A stretch of DNA of 64,000 nucleotides. It comes from GAS188 sp044445965. GTDB taxonomy: Bacteria > Pseudomonadota > Alphaproteobacteria > Rhizobiales > Beijerinckiaceae. Made by a program: the position numbers and the translations under genes. Under the pieces are notes generated by a model. The model was not told where the DNA came from. It did no database searches and was given only the letters and a program-made list of their open reading frames with translations. Below, in pieces: positions 52,083 to 60,298 of this stretch; within the stretch, counting starts at the first letter, position 1; each line of letters opens with the position of its first letter. The stretch lies in the NCBI GenBank assembly GCA_044445965.1, contig JBIOEJ010000007.1, positions 11,846 through 75,845 of the forward strand, in the 5' to 3' direction.

Positions 52083-52308
52083 GGCCGATCCCTATTCGCT
52101 GACCACTCGCGGCCGGTTGCCGTCGTTTGCGCTGGACCAAAGCCTTCGGAATTGCAAGCTCGGAAAATCGCACCCGCAACGGCCACATCCGCGTCAGAAG
52201 GCCGCATTTCCGCGGGCGCCTGGGAAATCGGGTTGCCGCCGCCGATTCTCGTTTCGTAATCGGCACCTATGTCGATTGCGTGACGGTATGTCGGGCGGCG
52301 ACACATGC

Positions 52309-52344
52309 CCAGTCCTGACCGGCTCTCGCCCCGATCAGGACTGG
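52309..52344. repeat. Hairpin in the permease-ankyrin spacer
   Basis: Perfect 10-bp arms CCAGTCCTGA and TCAGGACTGG with a 16-base loop, in the 313-bp space (52083-52395) between the ankyrin gene end and the permease start. It could end the ankyrin transcript, though without a T-run. The rest of the space should hold the permease promoter; I saw no other element there. Confidence 0.5.
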
Positions 52345-52395
52345 CGAGGCGCGGTCGACGGCGTCGGGGCTCCGATCATCAGAAATGCTTGCGGC

Positions 52396-52797
52396 TCAGA
52401 CGCGGTCGAGGTCGCGCAGGAAATCCGCGACATGGGCCGCCATGGCGCCTCCCGCCTCGGCATGTTTCAACAAGGGGATCCCATGGGGACCTCGCCATTT
52501 CCGCGCGTCCGGAATGGCCTCGAGCGTAGCCCGGACGATCTCCAGATGCCCGAGCATAGCCGCAGCGAAGATATCGAGCCGCGCCCCGTTTTCGAGAAGG
52601 CAGAGCGCGATATCCCTTCGCCCGACATGCGCGGCTGCTCCCAGTCCGGTCTCCCAATCGCCATTGCCCCAATCCCACGCCGCGTTCACCAGCGCCGGCT
52701 GCTGCTGGAAGAGATCGCGGACGCGCCCGAGATCACTATGGGCGTTGCTGACGAAATCGCGGACGAGCTCAGGGTCGAGGCGTGGCGCGTCTCCCAT
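52396..52797 (-). CDS. Ankyrin-repeat protein
   Basis: 133 residues from ATG 52797, which has AGGAGG 6 bases upstream. Ankyrin-type repeats: DLGRVRDLFQQQPALVNAAW, GETGLGAAAHVGRRDIALCL-like WETGLGAAAHVGRRDIALCL with LENGARLDIFAAAMLGHLEI following. Three short repeats at most; a soluble protein-binding module. Member of a group often annotated as ankyrin repeat domain-containing protein in alphaproteobacteria; no partner is known. Confidence 0.8.
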   Translation of the reverse strand: MGDAPRLDPELVRDFVSNAHSDLGRVRDLFQQQPALVNAAWDWGNGDWETGLGAAAHVGRRDIALCLLENGARLDIFAAAMLGHLEIVRATLEAIPDARKWRGPHGIPLLKHAEAGGAMAAHVADFLRDLDRV

Positions 52798-53047
52798 GCA
52801 GTCCTCCTGTCGCGGCCGAATCACGTGGGTCTCATCGAGACGTTTTCGTCATGGCCGCGGGCCAAGCCCTGCCATGGCGGGAAAGGTCAGCCCATGATCA
52901 TATTAGACCCTAATTCTCTCCGAAGCGGGCGGCAAACCGCCGATGCGAGATATTCGTCACGGAGCCTTGTGATGTGTCGGCCGCGCCGGCCTGACACCTC
53001 GACTGAAGCTGCTTGACGCGGCGCGTCGCTACCATTAGATACATCGT

Positions 53048-53061
53048 ACGATATATATCGT
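53048..53061. promoter_or_regulatory. Candidate PadR operator
   Basis: Perfect 14-bp palindrome ACGATATATATCGT, 31 bases before the padR start codon, preceded by ATCGT. PadR-type repressors usually bind AT-rich dyads of this kind, often overlapping their own promoter, so autorepression is likely. Confidence 0.65.
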
Positions 53062-53092
53062 AAAATGCATCGAGTGAACGAGAGGACCCAGC

Positions 53093-53701
53093 ATGTATCA
53101 TCGTTATTTCCGCGAATGGGGGCACAGCGCCGAATGCGGACCGCGCCATTTCGGCCGGCATGGCTTCGGCCGTTTCGCCGGCGGCTTCGCCGATGCGGGC
53201 GAGATGGGCGGGCGCGGCTTCCGCACCGGCCGCAAGCTTGCGGGCAGCGATTTGCAGCTCGTCATCCTGGCGCTGATCGCCGAGAAGCCGAGCCATGGCT
53301 ACGAGATCATCAAGGCGTTGGAGGAGCGCTCGAACGGCTTCTACGCGCCGAGCCCCGGCGTCATCTATCCGGCGCTCACCTATCTCGAGGAGATCGGCTA
53401 CGCGACGGTGGCGGCGGATGCTTCGCGCAAGCTCTATACCCCGACCGAAGCTGGGCTCGCCTTTTTGAAGGAGCGCAAGGATGTCGCCGACGCGATCCTG
53501 TCGCAGATCGAGCGCGTGGGGCAGAAGATGGAGCGCGTGCGTCGGGCCTTCTCGGGGGACGAATGGCGTTCTCCCGAGATGCAGGCTGCCCGACGCCTGT
53601 TGCGCTCGGCGCTCGACGAGAAGCGCGACGCCTCCCCCGAGCAGCAGCGCCGGATCGCCGAGATCCTGGCGCGTGCCGCGAAGGATATCAGCGGCAACTG
53701 A
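53093..53701 (+). CDS. PadR-family regulator with His-rich N-terminus (YqjI-like)
   Basis: 202 residues. The winged-helix domain (SDLQLVILALIAEKPSHGYE, APSPGVIYPALTYLEEIGYA, TPTEAGLAFLKERKD) follows an extra N-terminal stretch of about 50 residues rich in His, Gly, Phe and Arg (YHRYFREWGHSAECGPRHFG). This layout matches E. coli YqjI, a nickel-responsive repressor with a His-rich N-terminus, so metal sensing is plausible. The long C-terminal helix (SPEQQRRIAEILARAAKDIS) serves dimerisation. The target gene is not obvious; no ferric reductase is beside it. Confidence 0.85.
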   Translation: MYHRYFREWGHSAECGPRHFGRHGFGRFAGGFADAGEMGGRGFRTGRKLAGSDLQLVILALIAEKPSHGYEIIKALEERSNGFYAPSPGVIYPALTYLEEIGYATVAADASRKLYTPTEAGLAFLKERKDVADAILSQIERVGQKMERVRRAFSGDEWRSPEMQAARRLLRSALDEKRDASPEQQRRIAEILARAAKDISGN

Positions 53702-53711
53702 TCGCGCCCTG

Positions 53712-53872
53712 TGCAGCGAATCCGAAATTCGCATCACCTTGGAGCAACGCGCGGGGCGAATTCCGGATTCAAGAGCTGCACCAGCAAGTTATTGTTTCTA
53801 GTGTGGTTTTCGAATTTGAAGTTCCTATCGCGCGCATGCCATCCATGTGGTAGGAACTTCAAATTCACCACA
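53712..53872. mobile_element. MITE-like 161-bp element, copy 2
   Basis: Second copy of the element at 25791-25951, about 95% identical by eye and of equal length, in the same orientation. Flanks are CTG on both sides. It lies 10 bases after the padR stop and 17 bases before the convergent DoxX gene end, so it could also work as a transcription end for both. A 60-codon frame runs through both copies, but it follows the inverted repeats and is not believed to be a gene. Confidence 0.75.
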
Positions 53873-53889
53873 CTGGCTCTCCACGCAGG

Positions 53890-54303
53890 CTAGCTTCGCA
53901 AGGGAATGAGCGTGCGCAACCGCTCATCGCGCAGGAAGAGCCCACCCCAGACCAACAAGCCGAGATAGAAGCCGAAGAAGATATGGGTGAAGATAGGACT
54001 GCCGACGCGCAGATGGGTTGCGATCGCGCCTCCAAGATAGCCCGTCAGCAGGATCGCCCCGAGAACGGAGGTCCGCGAAATCGCATAGAGCGCCGTGCAC
54101 ACCAGCGTGAGGATTCCGAGGCCGCGAGCCAGGCTAGGGCTCGCACCGTATCCAATCTGTTCCATGGCCTCGGTGACGGGCGCGATCGGAACCAATTTCA
54201 TGGCGCCGTCGAAGAGCAGGAACAGTACGACGAGTGTGCTCATGATCCGTCCGGCCCAGAGCATCGTCTTCGAGGTCGCAGCCCCCTGAGTCATCGTTTG
54301 CAT
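53890..54303 (-). CDS. DoxX-like membrane protein
   Basis: 137 residues, four hydrophobic helices: TLVVLFLLFDGAMKLVPIAP, a second with LARGLGILTLVCTALYAI, a third with VLGAILLTGYLGGAIATHLR and a last with FGFYLGLLVWGGLFLRDERL. This is the DoxX-like (PF13564 type) family. Last gene of the ECF42 operon, 18 bp after the VOC gene, so probably under the sigma factor. Role unknown; family members are linked to redox or stress responses. Confidence 0.87.
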   Translation of the reverse strand: MQTMTQGAATSKTMLWAGRIMSTLVVLFLLFDGAMKLVPIAPVTEAMEQIGYGASPSLARGLGILTLVCTALYAISRTSVLGAILLTGYLGGAIATHLRVGSPIFTHIFFGFYLGLLVWGGLFLRDERLRTLIPLRS

Positions 54304-54321
54304 GGCTTTTTCTCCTACGTC

Positions 54322-54750
54322 TCAGGCGGTCTTGTCTCTGGCAGTCTTGGCCGGGGCGCCCAGCGACCAGTTCACCTGGAACGGGTCGCGCAACTTGCCA
54401 TATTTGTCGCCCCAGAACATCACCGCCAGCGGCAAGGTCACCTCGCAGCCGGCCTCGACCGCGCGCTTCCACCAGCCATCCACGTCGTCCACCTGCAGGT
54501 GCATGGTGAAGCTCTTGGAAGGCTCGATCCCGGACCCCCTTTCCGGGAAGCAGTCGCTCAGCATCAAGGCGCCGCCGTTGATCTCGAGGTGGCAATGCAT
54601 CAGCCGCTTGCCGTCCCCTGCGGGTATGCGGGCGAGCTCCTTCGCCCCGAAAGCGCACTGGTAGAAGGCCGAGGCTTCGCCGGCGCCTTCGATGTTGACA
54701 TACGGAACGACGCCGGTGACAGGCGCCTGGCTTTGGGTTTCGTTGGCCAT
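54322..54750 (-). CDS. PhnB-like VOC protein
   Basis: 142 residues: VVPYVNIEGAGEASAFYQCA, then MHCHLEINGGALMLSDCFPE, DDVDGWWKRAVEAGCEVTLP and FWGDKYGKLRDPFQVNWSLG, the pattern of PhnB/3-demethylubiquinone-like glyoxalase-fold proteins. Such proteins are common partners of ECF42 and YCII genes. It has its own ECF42-type promoter (54804-54830) and precedes the DoxX gene. Catalysis is not proven for the family. Confidence 0.87.
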   Translation of the reverse strand: MANETQSQAPVTGVVPYVNIEGAGEASAFYQCAFGAKELARIPAGDGKRLMHCHLEINGGALMLSDCFPERGSGIEPSKSFTMHLQVDDVDGWWKRAVEAGCEVTLPLAVMFWGDKYGKLRDPFQVNWSLGAPAKTARDKTA

Positions 54751-54803
54751 CGAGGCCTCCTCGTCTGGATGCTTCAGGACATCGTCTTGTCCGACACCCC
54801 AAG

Positions 54804-54830
54804 GACGAAGGACGGGACGGCGATCCGACA
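54804..54830 (-). promoter_or_regulatory. ECF42-type promoter of the VOC-DoxX genes
   Basis: Read on the minus strand: TGTCGG (54830-54825), 17-bp spacer, CGTC (54807-54804). The same pair with the same spacing stands before the YCII gene (56526-56552). From memory, ECF42 promoters have TGTCGA at -35 and CG(A/T)C at -10, so both fit. Confidence 0.65.
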
Positions 54831-54855
54831 GGGGAGGGGAAATTCTTCTTGATTG

Positions 54856-56130
54856 TTATCGAGAGGCCTTGATGTCGCCTCCCGGCGCGCTGTCCTTGGC
54901 GAGGCGATCGAGGTGCAGCCGGATATGGGCTGCTTCCGCCGCCGTGTTGGCGAGCGCGATGGCTTGGTCGAAGGCGATGCGGGCCTCCTGGGCGCGCCCG
55001 AGCTGCATGAGCAGCCCGCCCTTCAGCCCGAAGAAGTGGAAATAGCCCGAGAGGCGAGGGGCGAGCGGCTCGATCATGGTGAGCGCCGCCGCCGCACCGC
55101 GGGTCTTGGACACGGCGACCGCCCGATTGAGCGTGACGACGGGCGACGGCTGCAACCTCTCGAGCGTCGCGTAGAGCAGATCGATCTCCGCCCAATCGGT
55201 GTCCTCGGGCGAGCGGGCACGGGCATGCAGCGCCGCGATGGCGGCTTGCACTTGGTAAGGGCCCGGCCGCCTATGGCGCATCGCCTTGTCGATCAGCGCC
55301 AACCCCTCGGCGATCATCGCTCCGTCCCAGAGGCCGCGGTCCTGGTCCTCCAGCAGAACGATGGAACCGTTCGCATCGAAGCGGGCCGGGGCGCGCGCAT
55401 GCTGCAAGAGCGCCAGGGCGGTCAGGCCCATGATCTCGGGCTCGCCCGGGAACAGCCGCAGCAACAGCCTTGCGAGCCGGATCGCCTCCTCGCAGAGCGG
55501 CGCGCGCCTTTGGGCGTCCCCGCCGCTTGCCGAGTAGCCCTCGTTGAAAATGAGGTAGATCATGGCGGCGACCGCGGCGAGCCGCTCGGCGCGCTCCGCC
55601 GCGCCCGGCGTCTCGAAAGGCACATCGGCCTCGGCGATGCGGCCCTTCGCCCTGGTTATGCGCTGCTCCATGGCGCTCTCGCCGACCAGGAAGGCTCGCG
55701 CGATCTGCTTGACCGACAGGCCGCAGACGATGCGCAAGGCGAGCGCGATCTGCTGGGTCGCCGGCAGGTCGGGATGGCAGCAGATGAACAAGAGGCGCAG
55801 GATGTCGTCGCGGTAATGCGCGCCGTCGAGCCGCTCGGCGAGCGCGGCCTCGGCGTCGTTCAGATCCGAGATCACCTCCTCGGCCGGCAGCGGCTCCTGC
55901 TTGCTCCGGCGCCGCGTCGCGTCGATCGCAGCGTTTCGCCCGACCATGATGAGCCAGGCCGCCGGGTCGCGCGGCGGACCGTTTTGCGGCCAGGCCTTCA
56001 GCGCCCGCAGGCACGCGTCCTGGAACGCCTCCTCGGCGGAGTCGAGGTCGCGGAAATAGCGCAGCAGCGCGCCCAGCGCCTGAGGGCGGGCGGATGCCAG
56101 CGCCGCAGCGATCCAGGCGATCTCGGTCAC
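54856..56130 (-). CDS. ECF42-group RNA polymerase sigma factor with C-terminal extension
   Basis: 424 residues, GTG start 56130 overlapping the YCII stop by 4 bp. Sigma region 2: LGALLRYFRDLDSAEEAFQD with ACLRALKAW; region 4: LALRIVCGLSVKQIARAFLV, GESAMEQRITRAKGRI. The large C-terminal domain (about 180-424: NEGYSASGGDAQRRAPLCEE, LARLLLRLFPGEPEIMGLTA, LDRAV-like TLNRAVAVSKTRG) has TPR-like helices and ends near a conserved HLDRLA region. ECF42 members have no anti-sigma factor; this extension and a YCII/DGPF protein are thought to control them. The YCII gene is directly upstream. Confidence 0.93.
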   Translation of the reverse strand: MTEIAWIAAALASARPQALGALLRYFRDLDSAEEAFQDACLRALKAWPQNGPPRDPAAWLIMVGRNAAIDATRRRSKQEPLPAEEVISDLNDAEAALAERLDGAHYRDDILRLLFICCHPDLPATQQIALALRIVCGLSVKQIARAFLVGESAMEQRITRAKGRIAEADVPFETPGAAERAERLAAVAAMIYLIFNEGYSASGGDAQRRAPLCEEAIRLARLLLRLFPGEPEIMGLTALALLQHARAPARFDANGSIVLLEDQDRGLWDGAMIAEGLALIDKAMRHRRPGPYQVQAAIAALHARARSPEDTDWAEIDLLYATLERLQPSPVVTLNRAVAVSKTRGAAAALTMIEPLAPRLSGYFHFFGLKGGLLMQLGRAQEARIAFDQAIALANTAAEAAHIRLHLDRLAKDSAPGGDIKASR

Positions 56131-56501
56131 GTCGCGCCGCTTGCCGGGTGGAAGGCGGCGATCGGGCGAATTTCGTAGGCGCCAGTCCCGGGATTGGCGT
56201 CAGCCAGCTCCCGGGCGGTCCCGATCGCCTCGTCGAGCGTCGAGCAATCGACGACATAGAAGCCGAGCAGCTGCTCCTTGGTCTCGGCGAAAGGCCCGTC
56301 GATCACCAAGGGCTCGTCGCGGCCTTTCCTGAGGGTGGTCGCGGCGGTCGTCGGCAACAGGCGGGCGACCGGGCCGAGCCTGCCTGTCTTGGCGAGCTTC
56401 TGCTGCACGACCGCGAGCCTCGTCATGGTCGCATCGTGCTGCTCCTTGGTCCAGGAGCCGACGGCGTCCTCGGAATTGTAGCAAAGGATGGCGTAGAGCA
56501 T
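56127..56501 (-). CDS. YCII/DGPF-family protein
   Basis: 124 residues from ATG 56501: MLYAILCYNSEDAVGSW, then VIDGPFAETKEQLLGFYVVD, which holds the DGPF motif, and EIRPIAAFHP. This family always neighbours ECF42-type sigma factors. It overlaps the sigma gene by 4 bp (GTGA), so the two are made together. First gene of the operon; the ECF42-type promoter at 56526-56552 lies right before it. Enzyme function not known. Confidence 0.93.
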   Translation of the reverse strand: MLYAILCYNSEDAVGSWTKEQHDATMTRLAVVQQKLAKTGRLGPVARLLPTTAATTLRKGRDEPLVIDGPFAETKEQLLGFYVVDCSTLDEAIGTARELADANPGTGAYEIRPIAAFHPASGAT

Positions 56502-56525
56502 GGCGGCGTTCCCGATCGACCTGAG

Positions 56526-56552
56526 GACGAATGAGCCTGCCCATATCCGACA
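56526..56552 (-). promoter_or_regulatory. ECF42-type promoter of the YCII-sigma operon
   Basis: TGTCGG (56552-56547), 17-bp spacer, CGTC (56529-56526) on the minus strand. Transcription would start near 56518, a leader of about 17 bases before ATG 56501. This implies that the sigma factor drives its own operon. Confidence 0.65.
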
Positions 56553-56665
56553 AGGCGCCGGCGACTGGGCGCGCAATCGTAGCTTTTCCGCCCAGGCTAT
56601 GGAATCTGTTACCATGAAAGGAACAGCCCGTTCCTCGTCAGCCTCGAACAACAGGGGTCTAGCCC

Positions 56666-58258
56666 ATGAGCGGTTCTCGTCGCCTTCGGATGCTGCGGAT
56701 AGCGGCCGGCGTCGCATTGGGCGCGCTCGTCGCCAGCCCGGTTGCTGCCGCCAATTTCAGATTTGCGGGGCCGCTCGATGCTTACACGCTCGACCCGCAT
56801 GCGGTGAGCAACACCTTCATTTTCGCGATTCTGAGCAATGTCTATGAGCCGTTGGTGCGTCGCGGCGCCGACCTGACGCTGGAGCCCGCGCTCGCCACGT
56901 CGTGGAAGCAGGTCGACGGCACGACCTGGCGGTTCGATCTGCGCAAAGGGGTGCGGTTCCAGGACGGAGGCGCCTTCACGGCGGACGACGTGGTGTTCTC
57001 GTTCGACCGCGCCAAGGCAGGCGGTGTGAAGACCAATCTTTCGACCTTGGAGAGCGCGAAGGCGATCGACGACTACACCGTCGAGATCAAGACGAAGGGC
57101 ATCGATCCGATCGTTCCGATGGAAATCACCAATTGGTACATCATGGAGCGCGCCTGGGCCGAGAGGAACGGCGCCGTCCGGCCCGGATCGGCCGACAACA
57201 AGACCGAGACCTTTGCCAACCGCAGCACGAACGGCACCGGCCCCTACAAGATCGTGGCGCGAGATCCGGGCCTGAAAATCGAGTTCGAGAAGAATCCCGA
57301 CTGGTGGGACAAGTTGGCCGGCAATATCGACAAGGCGACCTTTCTCGTCATCGCCAACCCGTCGACCCGCGTCTCGGCTCTCATCTCCGGCGAAGTCGAC
57401 ATGATCGACTCGCTGCCGCCGCAAGACGCGCCCCGCATCGAAGCGACCAAAGGATTGAAGGTCCAGGCCGGCCCCGATCTTCGGGTGATCTATTTTCAGC
57501 CCGACGTTGCGCGCGACGAGCTGCTGTATAGCGACGTCAAGGGCAAGAACCCCTTCAAGGACAAGCGCGTCCGTCAGGCCATGCAGCTGGCGCTCGACCT
57601 CGAAGCGATCAAATCGAAGGTCATGCGCGGCTATTCCATTCCGACCGGCACCCCGATCGCCAAGGAGGTCAACGGTTACGACCCCGAGATCGGCAAGTCC
57701 GTGCCGCCGGATATCGACAAGGCCAAAGCCCTGATGGCCGATGCCGGGTATCCGAACGGTTTTTCGGTCACGCTCGACTGCACCAATGATCGCTTCATGA
57801 ATGACGAGGCGACCTGCGTCGCCATTTCGGGCTTTCTCAGCCGCATCGGGATCAAGGCGGAGACGCGCGCCCAGACCACCGGCAAATGGGCGCAGCAGAT
57901 CAATCCGCCCGGATACAATACGAGCCTCGTGCTCGTCGGCTATTCGCCCTTCACTTATGACGCGCACATCTTCCTGGCGTCGATCATCGCGACGCGCGAT
58001 GCCCAGTCAGGGCGCGGCACCTTCAATATCGGGGGCTATTCCGATCCGAAAATCGATGAGCTGATCGCCAAGATTCAATCCGATATCGACGCCGACGAGC
58101 GGCGAGCCTTGATCAAGCAGGCCCTTTCTATGGTCAAGGAGTCGGCGGCCTATATCCCCATCCACCAGCTCGAGATCTTGTGGGGCGTGAAAGAAAATGT
58201 CAGCGTCGTGCAGCCCGCCGATCTCGCCTTTCCTCTCCGGCTGTTTTCAATCAAATGA
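56666..58258 (+). CDS. ABC transporter substrate-binding protein, peptide/nickel family 5
   Basis: 530 residues, SBP_bac_5 fold, with a signal peptide (LRIAAGVALGALVASPVAAA). Pattern: FAGPLDAYTLDPHAVSNTFI, VYEPLVRRGADLTLEPALAT, FDLRKGVRFQDGGAFTADDV, VFSFDRA, NGTGPYKIVARDPG, KNPFKDKRVRQAMQLALDLE. It carries no membrane or ATPase genes beside it, so it is an orphan binding protein; the transporter must be elsewhere. Divergent from the YCII-sigma operon. Ligand (oligopeptide, sugar, nickel or other) unknown. Confidence 0.9.
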   Translation: MSGSRRLRMLRIAAGVALGALVASPVAAANFRFAGPLDAYTLDPHAVSNTFIFAILSNVYEPLVRRGADLTLEPALATSWKQVDGTTWRFDLRKGVRFQDGGAFTADDVVFSFDRAKAGGVKTNLSTLESAKAIDDYTVEIKTKGIDPIVPMEITNWYIMERAWAERNGAVRPGSADNKTETFANRSTNGTGPYKIVARDPGLKIEFEKNPDWWDKLAGNIDKATFLVIANPSTRVSALISGEVDMIDSLPPQDAPRIEATKGLKVQAGPDLRVIYFQPDVARDELLYSDVKGKNPFKDKRVRQAMQLALDLEAIKSKVMRGYSIPTGTPIAKEVNGYDPEIGKSVPPDIDKAKALMADAGYPNGFSVTLDCTNDRFMNDEATCVAISGFLSRIGIKAETRAQTTGKWAQQINPPGYNTSLVLVGYSPFTYDAHIFLASIIATRDAQSGRGTFNIGGYSDPKIDELIAKIQSDIDADERRALIKQALSMVKESAAYIPIHQLEILWGVKENVSVVQPADLAFPLRLFSIK

Positions 58259-58360
58259 TGGTGCCTGGAGAGGCGTGCGCCGCGTGAGGGCGAGGTCAGC
58301 CTGCGGAACGTTCCCAGGCCCTGGTTTCGAGATGCCGCTCGGCCATCCGCCCCAAAAAGA

Positions 58361-58384
58361 AAAGCAGAGCCTCGGCTCTGCTTT
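58361..58384. terminator. Hairpin terminator after the binding-protein gene
   Basis: Perfect 11-bp inverted repeat AAAGCAGAGCC / GGCTCTGCTTT with a 2-base centre, 100 bases after the SBP stop. On the plus strand the stem is followed by CAGGAATTTCTTATT, moderately T-rich; on the minus strand the following run is TTCTTTTTGGG, stronger. Probably ends the SBP transcript before proS. Confidence 0.65.
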
Positions 58385-58469
58385 CAGGAATTTCTTATTC
58401 GTCGATTCCGCCTGTCGCGTGGCGAGAGGGGACGACGTTCCTCCCAAGACTCGGGCCGCTGGCTTGCTG

Positions 58470-58500
58470 AATGCATAGCCAGTCTGCGTAAATGCATAGC
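58470..58500 (+). repeat. Direct repeat AATGCATAGC in the proS leader space
   Basis: AATGCATAGC at 58470-58479 and again at 58491-58500, 21 bases apart (two helical turns). They lie in the 455-bp space (58259-58713) between the SBP gene and proS, about 214 bases before proS. Could be a protein-binding pair; nothing else specific was seen in this space apart from the terminator at 58361-58384. Confidence 0.4.
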
Positions 58501-58713
58501 ACCGCGTTGCACGCTTGTCACGCAGATGGAAGCCTTCCGTGAAATTTTTTTCTCGACGGAGCCGCCGAGGGGCAAAAGGCGCGTTTGCGGCCCGGTCGTG
58601 CCGCATCTTTGCGGCCTTGATCGAGCCCGACTTGTGTTTGAGGAGCGCTTGGGCTTTGTGAGGCGGCGCGGCGCCATCGGCCGCGCCGTGATTCTCGCTT
58701 CACTAGGATATTC

Positions 58714-60039
58714 ATGCGTCTTTCCCGCTACTTCCTGCCGATCTTGCGCGAGACGCCCAAGGACGCCGAGATCGTTTCGCACCGGCTGATGCTGCGGGCC
58801 GGAATGGTGCGGCAAGAGAGCGCGGGCATCTATGCCTGGCTGCCCTTCGGTTATCGCGTTCTCGCCAAGATCTCGCAGATCGTGCGCGAGGAGCAGAACC
58901 GCGCCGGCGCGCTCGAGCTCGTGATGCCGACCGTCCAGTCCGCCGATCTGTGGCGCGAGAGCGGCCGCTACGACGCCTATGGCAAGGAGATGCTGCGCCT
59001 CACCGACCGGCATGAGCGCGACATGCTCTATGGGCCGACCAATGAGGAGATGGTCACCGAAATCTTCCGCGCCTATGTGCGCTCCTACAAGCAGCTTCCG
59101 CTGAACCTCTACCATATCCAATGGAAGTTCCGCGACGAGATCAGGCCGCGCTTCGGCACCATGCGCTCGCGCGAATTCCTGATGAAGGACGCCTATTCCT
59201 TCGACCTCGACCAGGACGGGGCGCGCCACTCCTACAACAAGATGTTCGTCGCCTATCTGCGCACCTTCGAGCGGCTCGGCCTCAAATCGATCCCGATGCG
59301 GGCCGAGTCCGGGCCGATCGGCGGCGATATGAGCCATGAGTTCATCATCCTTGCCTCGACCGGAGAGAGCGAGGTCTATTGTCACAAGGATTATCTCGGC
59401 TTCGGCGTGCCGCCGCCCGACACCGATTTCGACGATGCGGCGGCGCTGAAGACCATCGTCGCCAAATGGACCTCGCTCTACGCCGCAACCTCGGAGAAGC
59501 ATGATGCCGATGCATTCCAGGCGGTGCCGGCGGACAAGAAGCTCACGGCGCGCGGCATCGAGGTCGGGCATATCTTCTATTTCGGCACGAAATATTCCGA
59601 GCCGATGAAGGCCGTGGTCGCAGGCCCCGACGGGACCGAGCGGCCCGTTCATATGGGTTCCTACGGCATCGGCCCCTCTCGCCTCGTCGCCGCCGTGATC
59701 GAGGCCTCCCATGACGAGGCTGGAATCGTCTGGCCCGACGCGGTTGCGCCCTTCGACGTCTCGATCCTGAACTTGCGGCCGGGCGATGGCGGCTGCGACA
59801 AGGCTTCGGCCGCGCTCGACGCACTGCTCGCGGCGAAGGGCAAGGAGGCGCTGATCGACGACACCGAAGAGCGCCCCGGCGCCAAGTTCGCCGCCGCCGA
59901 CCTCATCGGCCTGCCCTGGCAGATCATCGTCGGGCCGAAGGGCCTCGCCGAAGGCAAGGTCGAGGTCAAGCGCCGCGCCACCGGGGAGCGCAAATCCGTC
60001 TCGATCGAGGATGCGGTGCCGATGGTGACGCAGGGATGA
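58714..60039 (+). CDS. proS: Prolyl-tRNA synthetase, short alphaproteobacterial type
   Basis: 441 residues, class II synthetase for tRNA-Pro. Blocks: FLPILRETPKDAEIVSHRLM, AGMVRQESAGIYAWLPFGYR, YGPTNEEMVTEIFRAYVRSY, KFRDEIRPRFGTMRSREFLM, KDAYSFD, MGSYGIGPSRLVAAVIE and the C-terminal anticodon domain. It lacks the large editing insertion found in E. coli ProRS (572 residues), which is normal in alphaproteobacteria. ATG 58714. Upstream of lolC-lolD as in related genomes. Confidence 0.97.
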   Translation: MRLSRYFLPILRETPKDAEIVSHRLMLRAGMVRQESAGIYAWLPFGYRVLAKISQIVREEQNRAGALELVMPTVQSADLWRESGRYDAYGKEMLRLTDRHERDMLYGPTNEEMVTEIFRAYVRSYKQLPLNLYHIQWKFRDEIRPRFGTMRSREFLMKDAYSFDLDQDGARHSYNKMFVAYLRTFERLGLKSIPMRAESGPIGGDMSHEFIILASTGESEVYCHKDYLGFGVPPPDTDFDDAAALKTIVAKWTSLYAATSEKHDADAFQAVPADKKLTARGIEVGHIFYFGTKYSEPMKAVVAGPDGTERPVHMGSYGIGPSRLVAAVIEASHDEAGIVWPDAVAPFDVSILNLRPGDGGCDKASAALDALLAAKGKEALIDDTEERPGAKFAAADLIGLPWQIIVGPKGLAEGKVEVKRRATGERKSVSIEDAVPMVTQG

Positions 60040-60119
60040 TCACGCCGACACGGACGCATCCTCACCACTCCCGCAAGGCGATCATTCCGAGGCTTGCCAT
60101 TTGCGCACGCCCCCTTCCG

Positions 60120-60196
60120 CTCATGCCCGCGAAAGCGGGGATCCAGACTCTTTCGGTCGCTCCACACCGCTGGATTCCCGCTTTCGCGGGCATGAG
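60120..60196. repeat. Palindromic repeat between proS and lolC
   Basis: Inverted arms of 27 bases, 60120-60146 and 60170-60196, with 26 matches; the core is TCATGCCCGCGAAAGCGGG. It belongs to a repeat class widespread in Hyphomicrobiales that translates as MPAKAGIQ-like peptides. Forms a long stem; may insulate or stabilise the two transcripts. Confidence 0.85.
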
Positions 60197-60298
60197 CGGA
60201 TATGGACTTGCCGGGCGCATCCGTGGCGATCGTTTCTTGCGAAGTTCTCGCAAGGGGCGAGGTAGCCCTTGCTGCCGCGACAGGAGAAGGCCGCAGCC

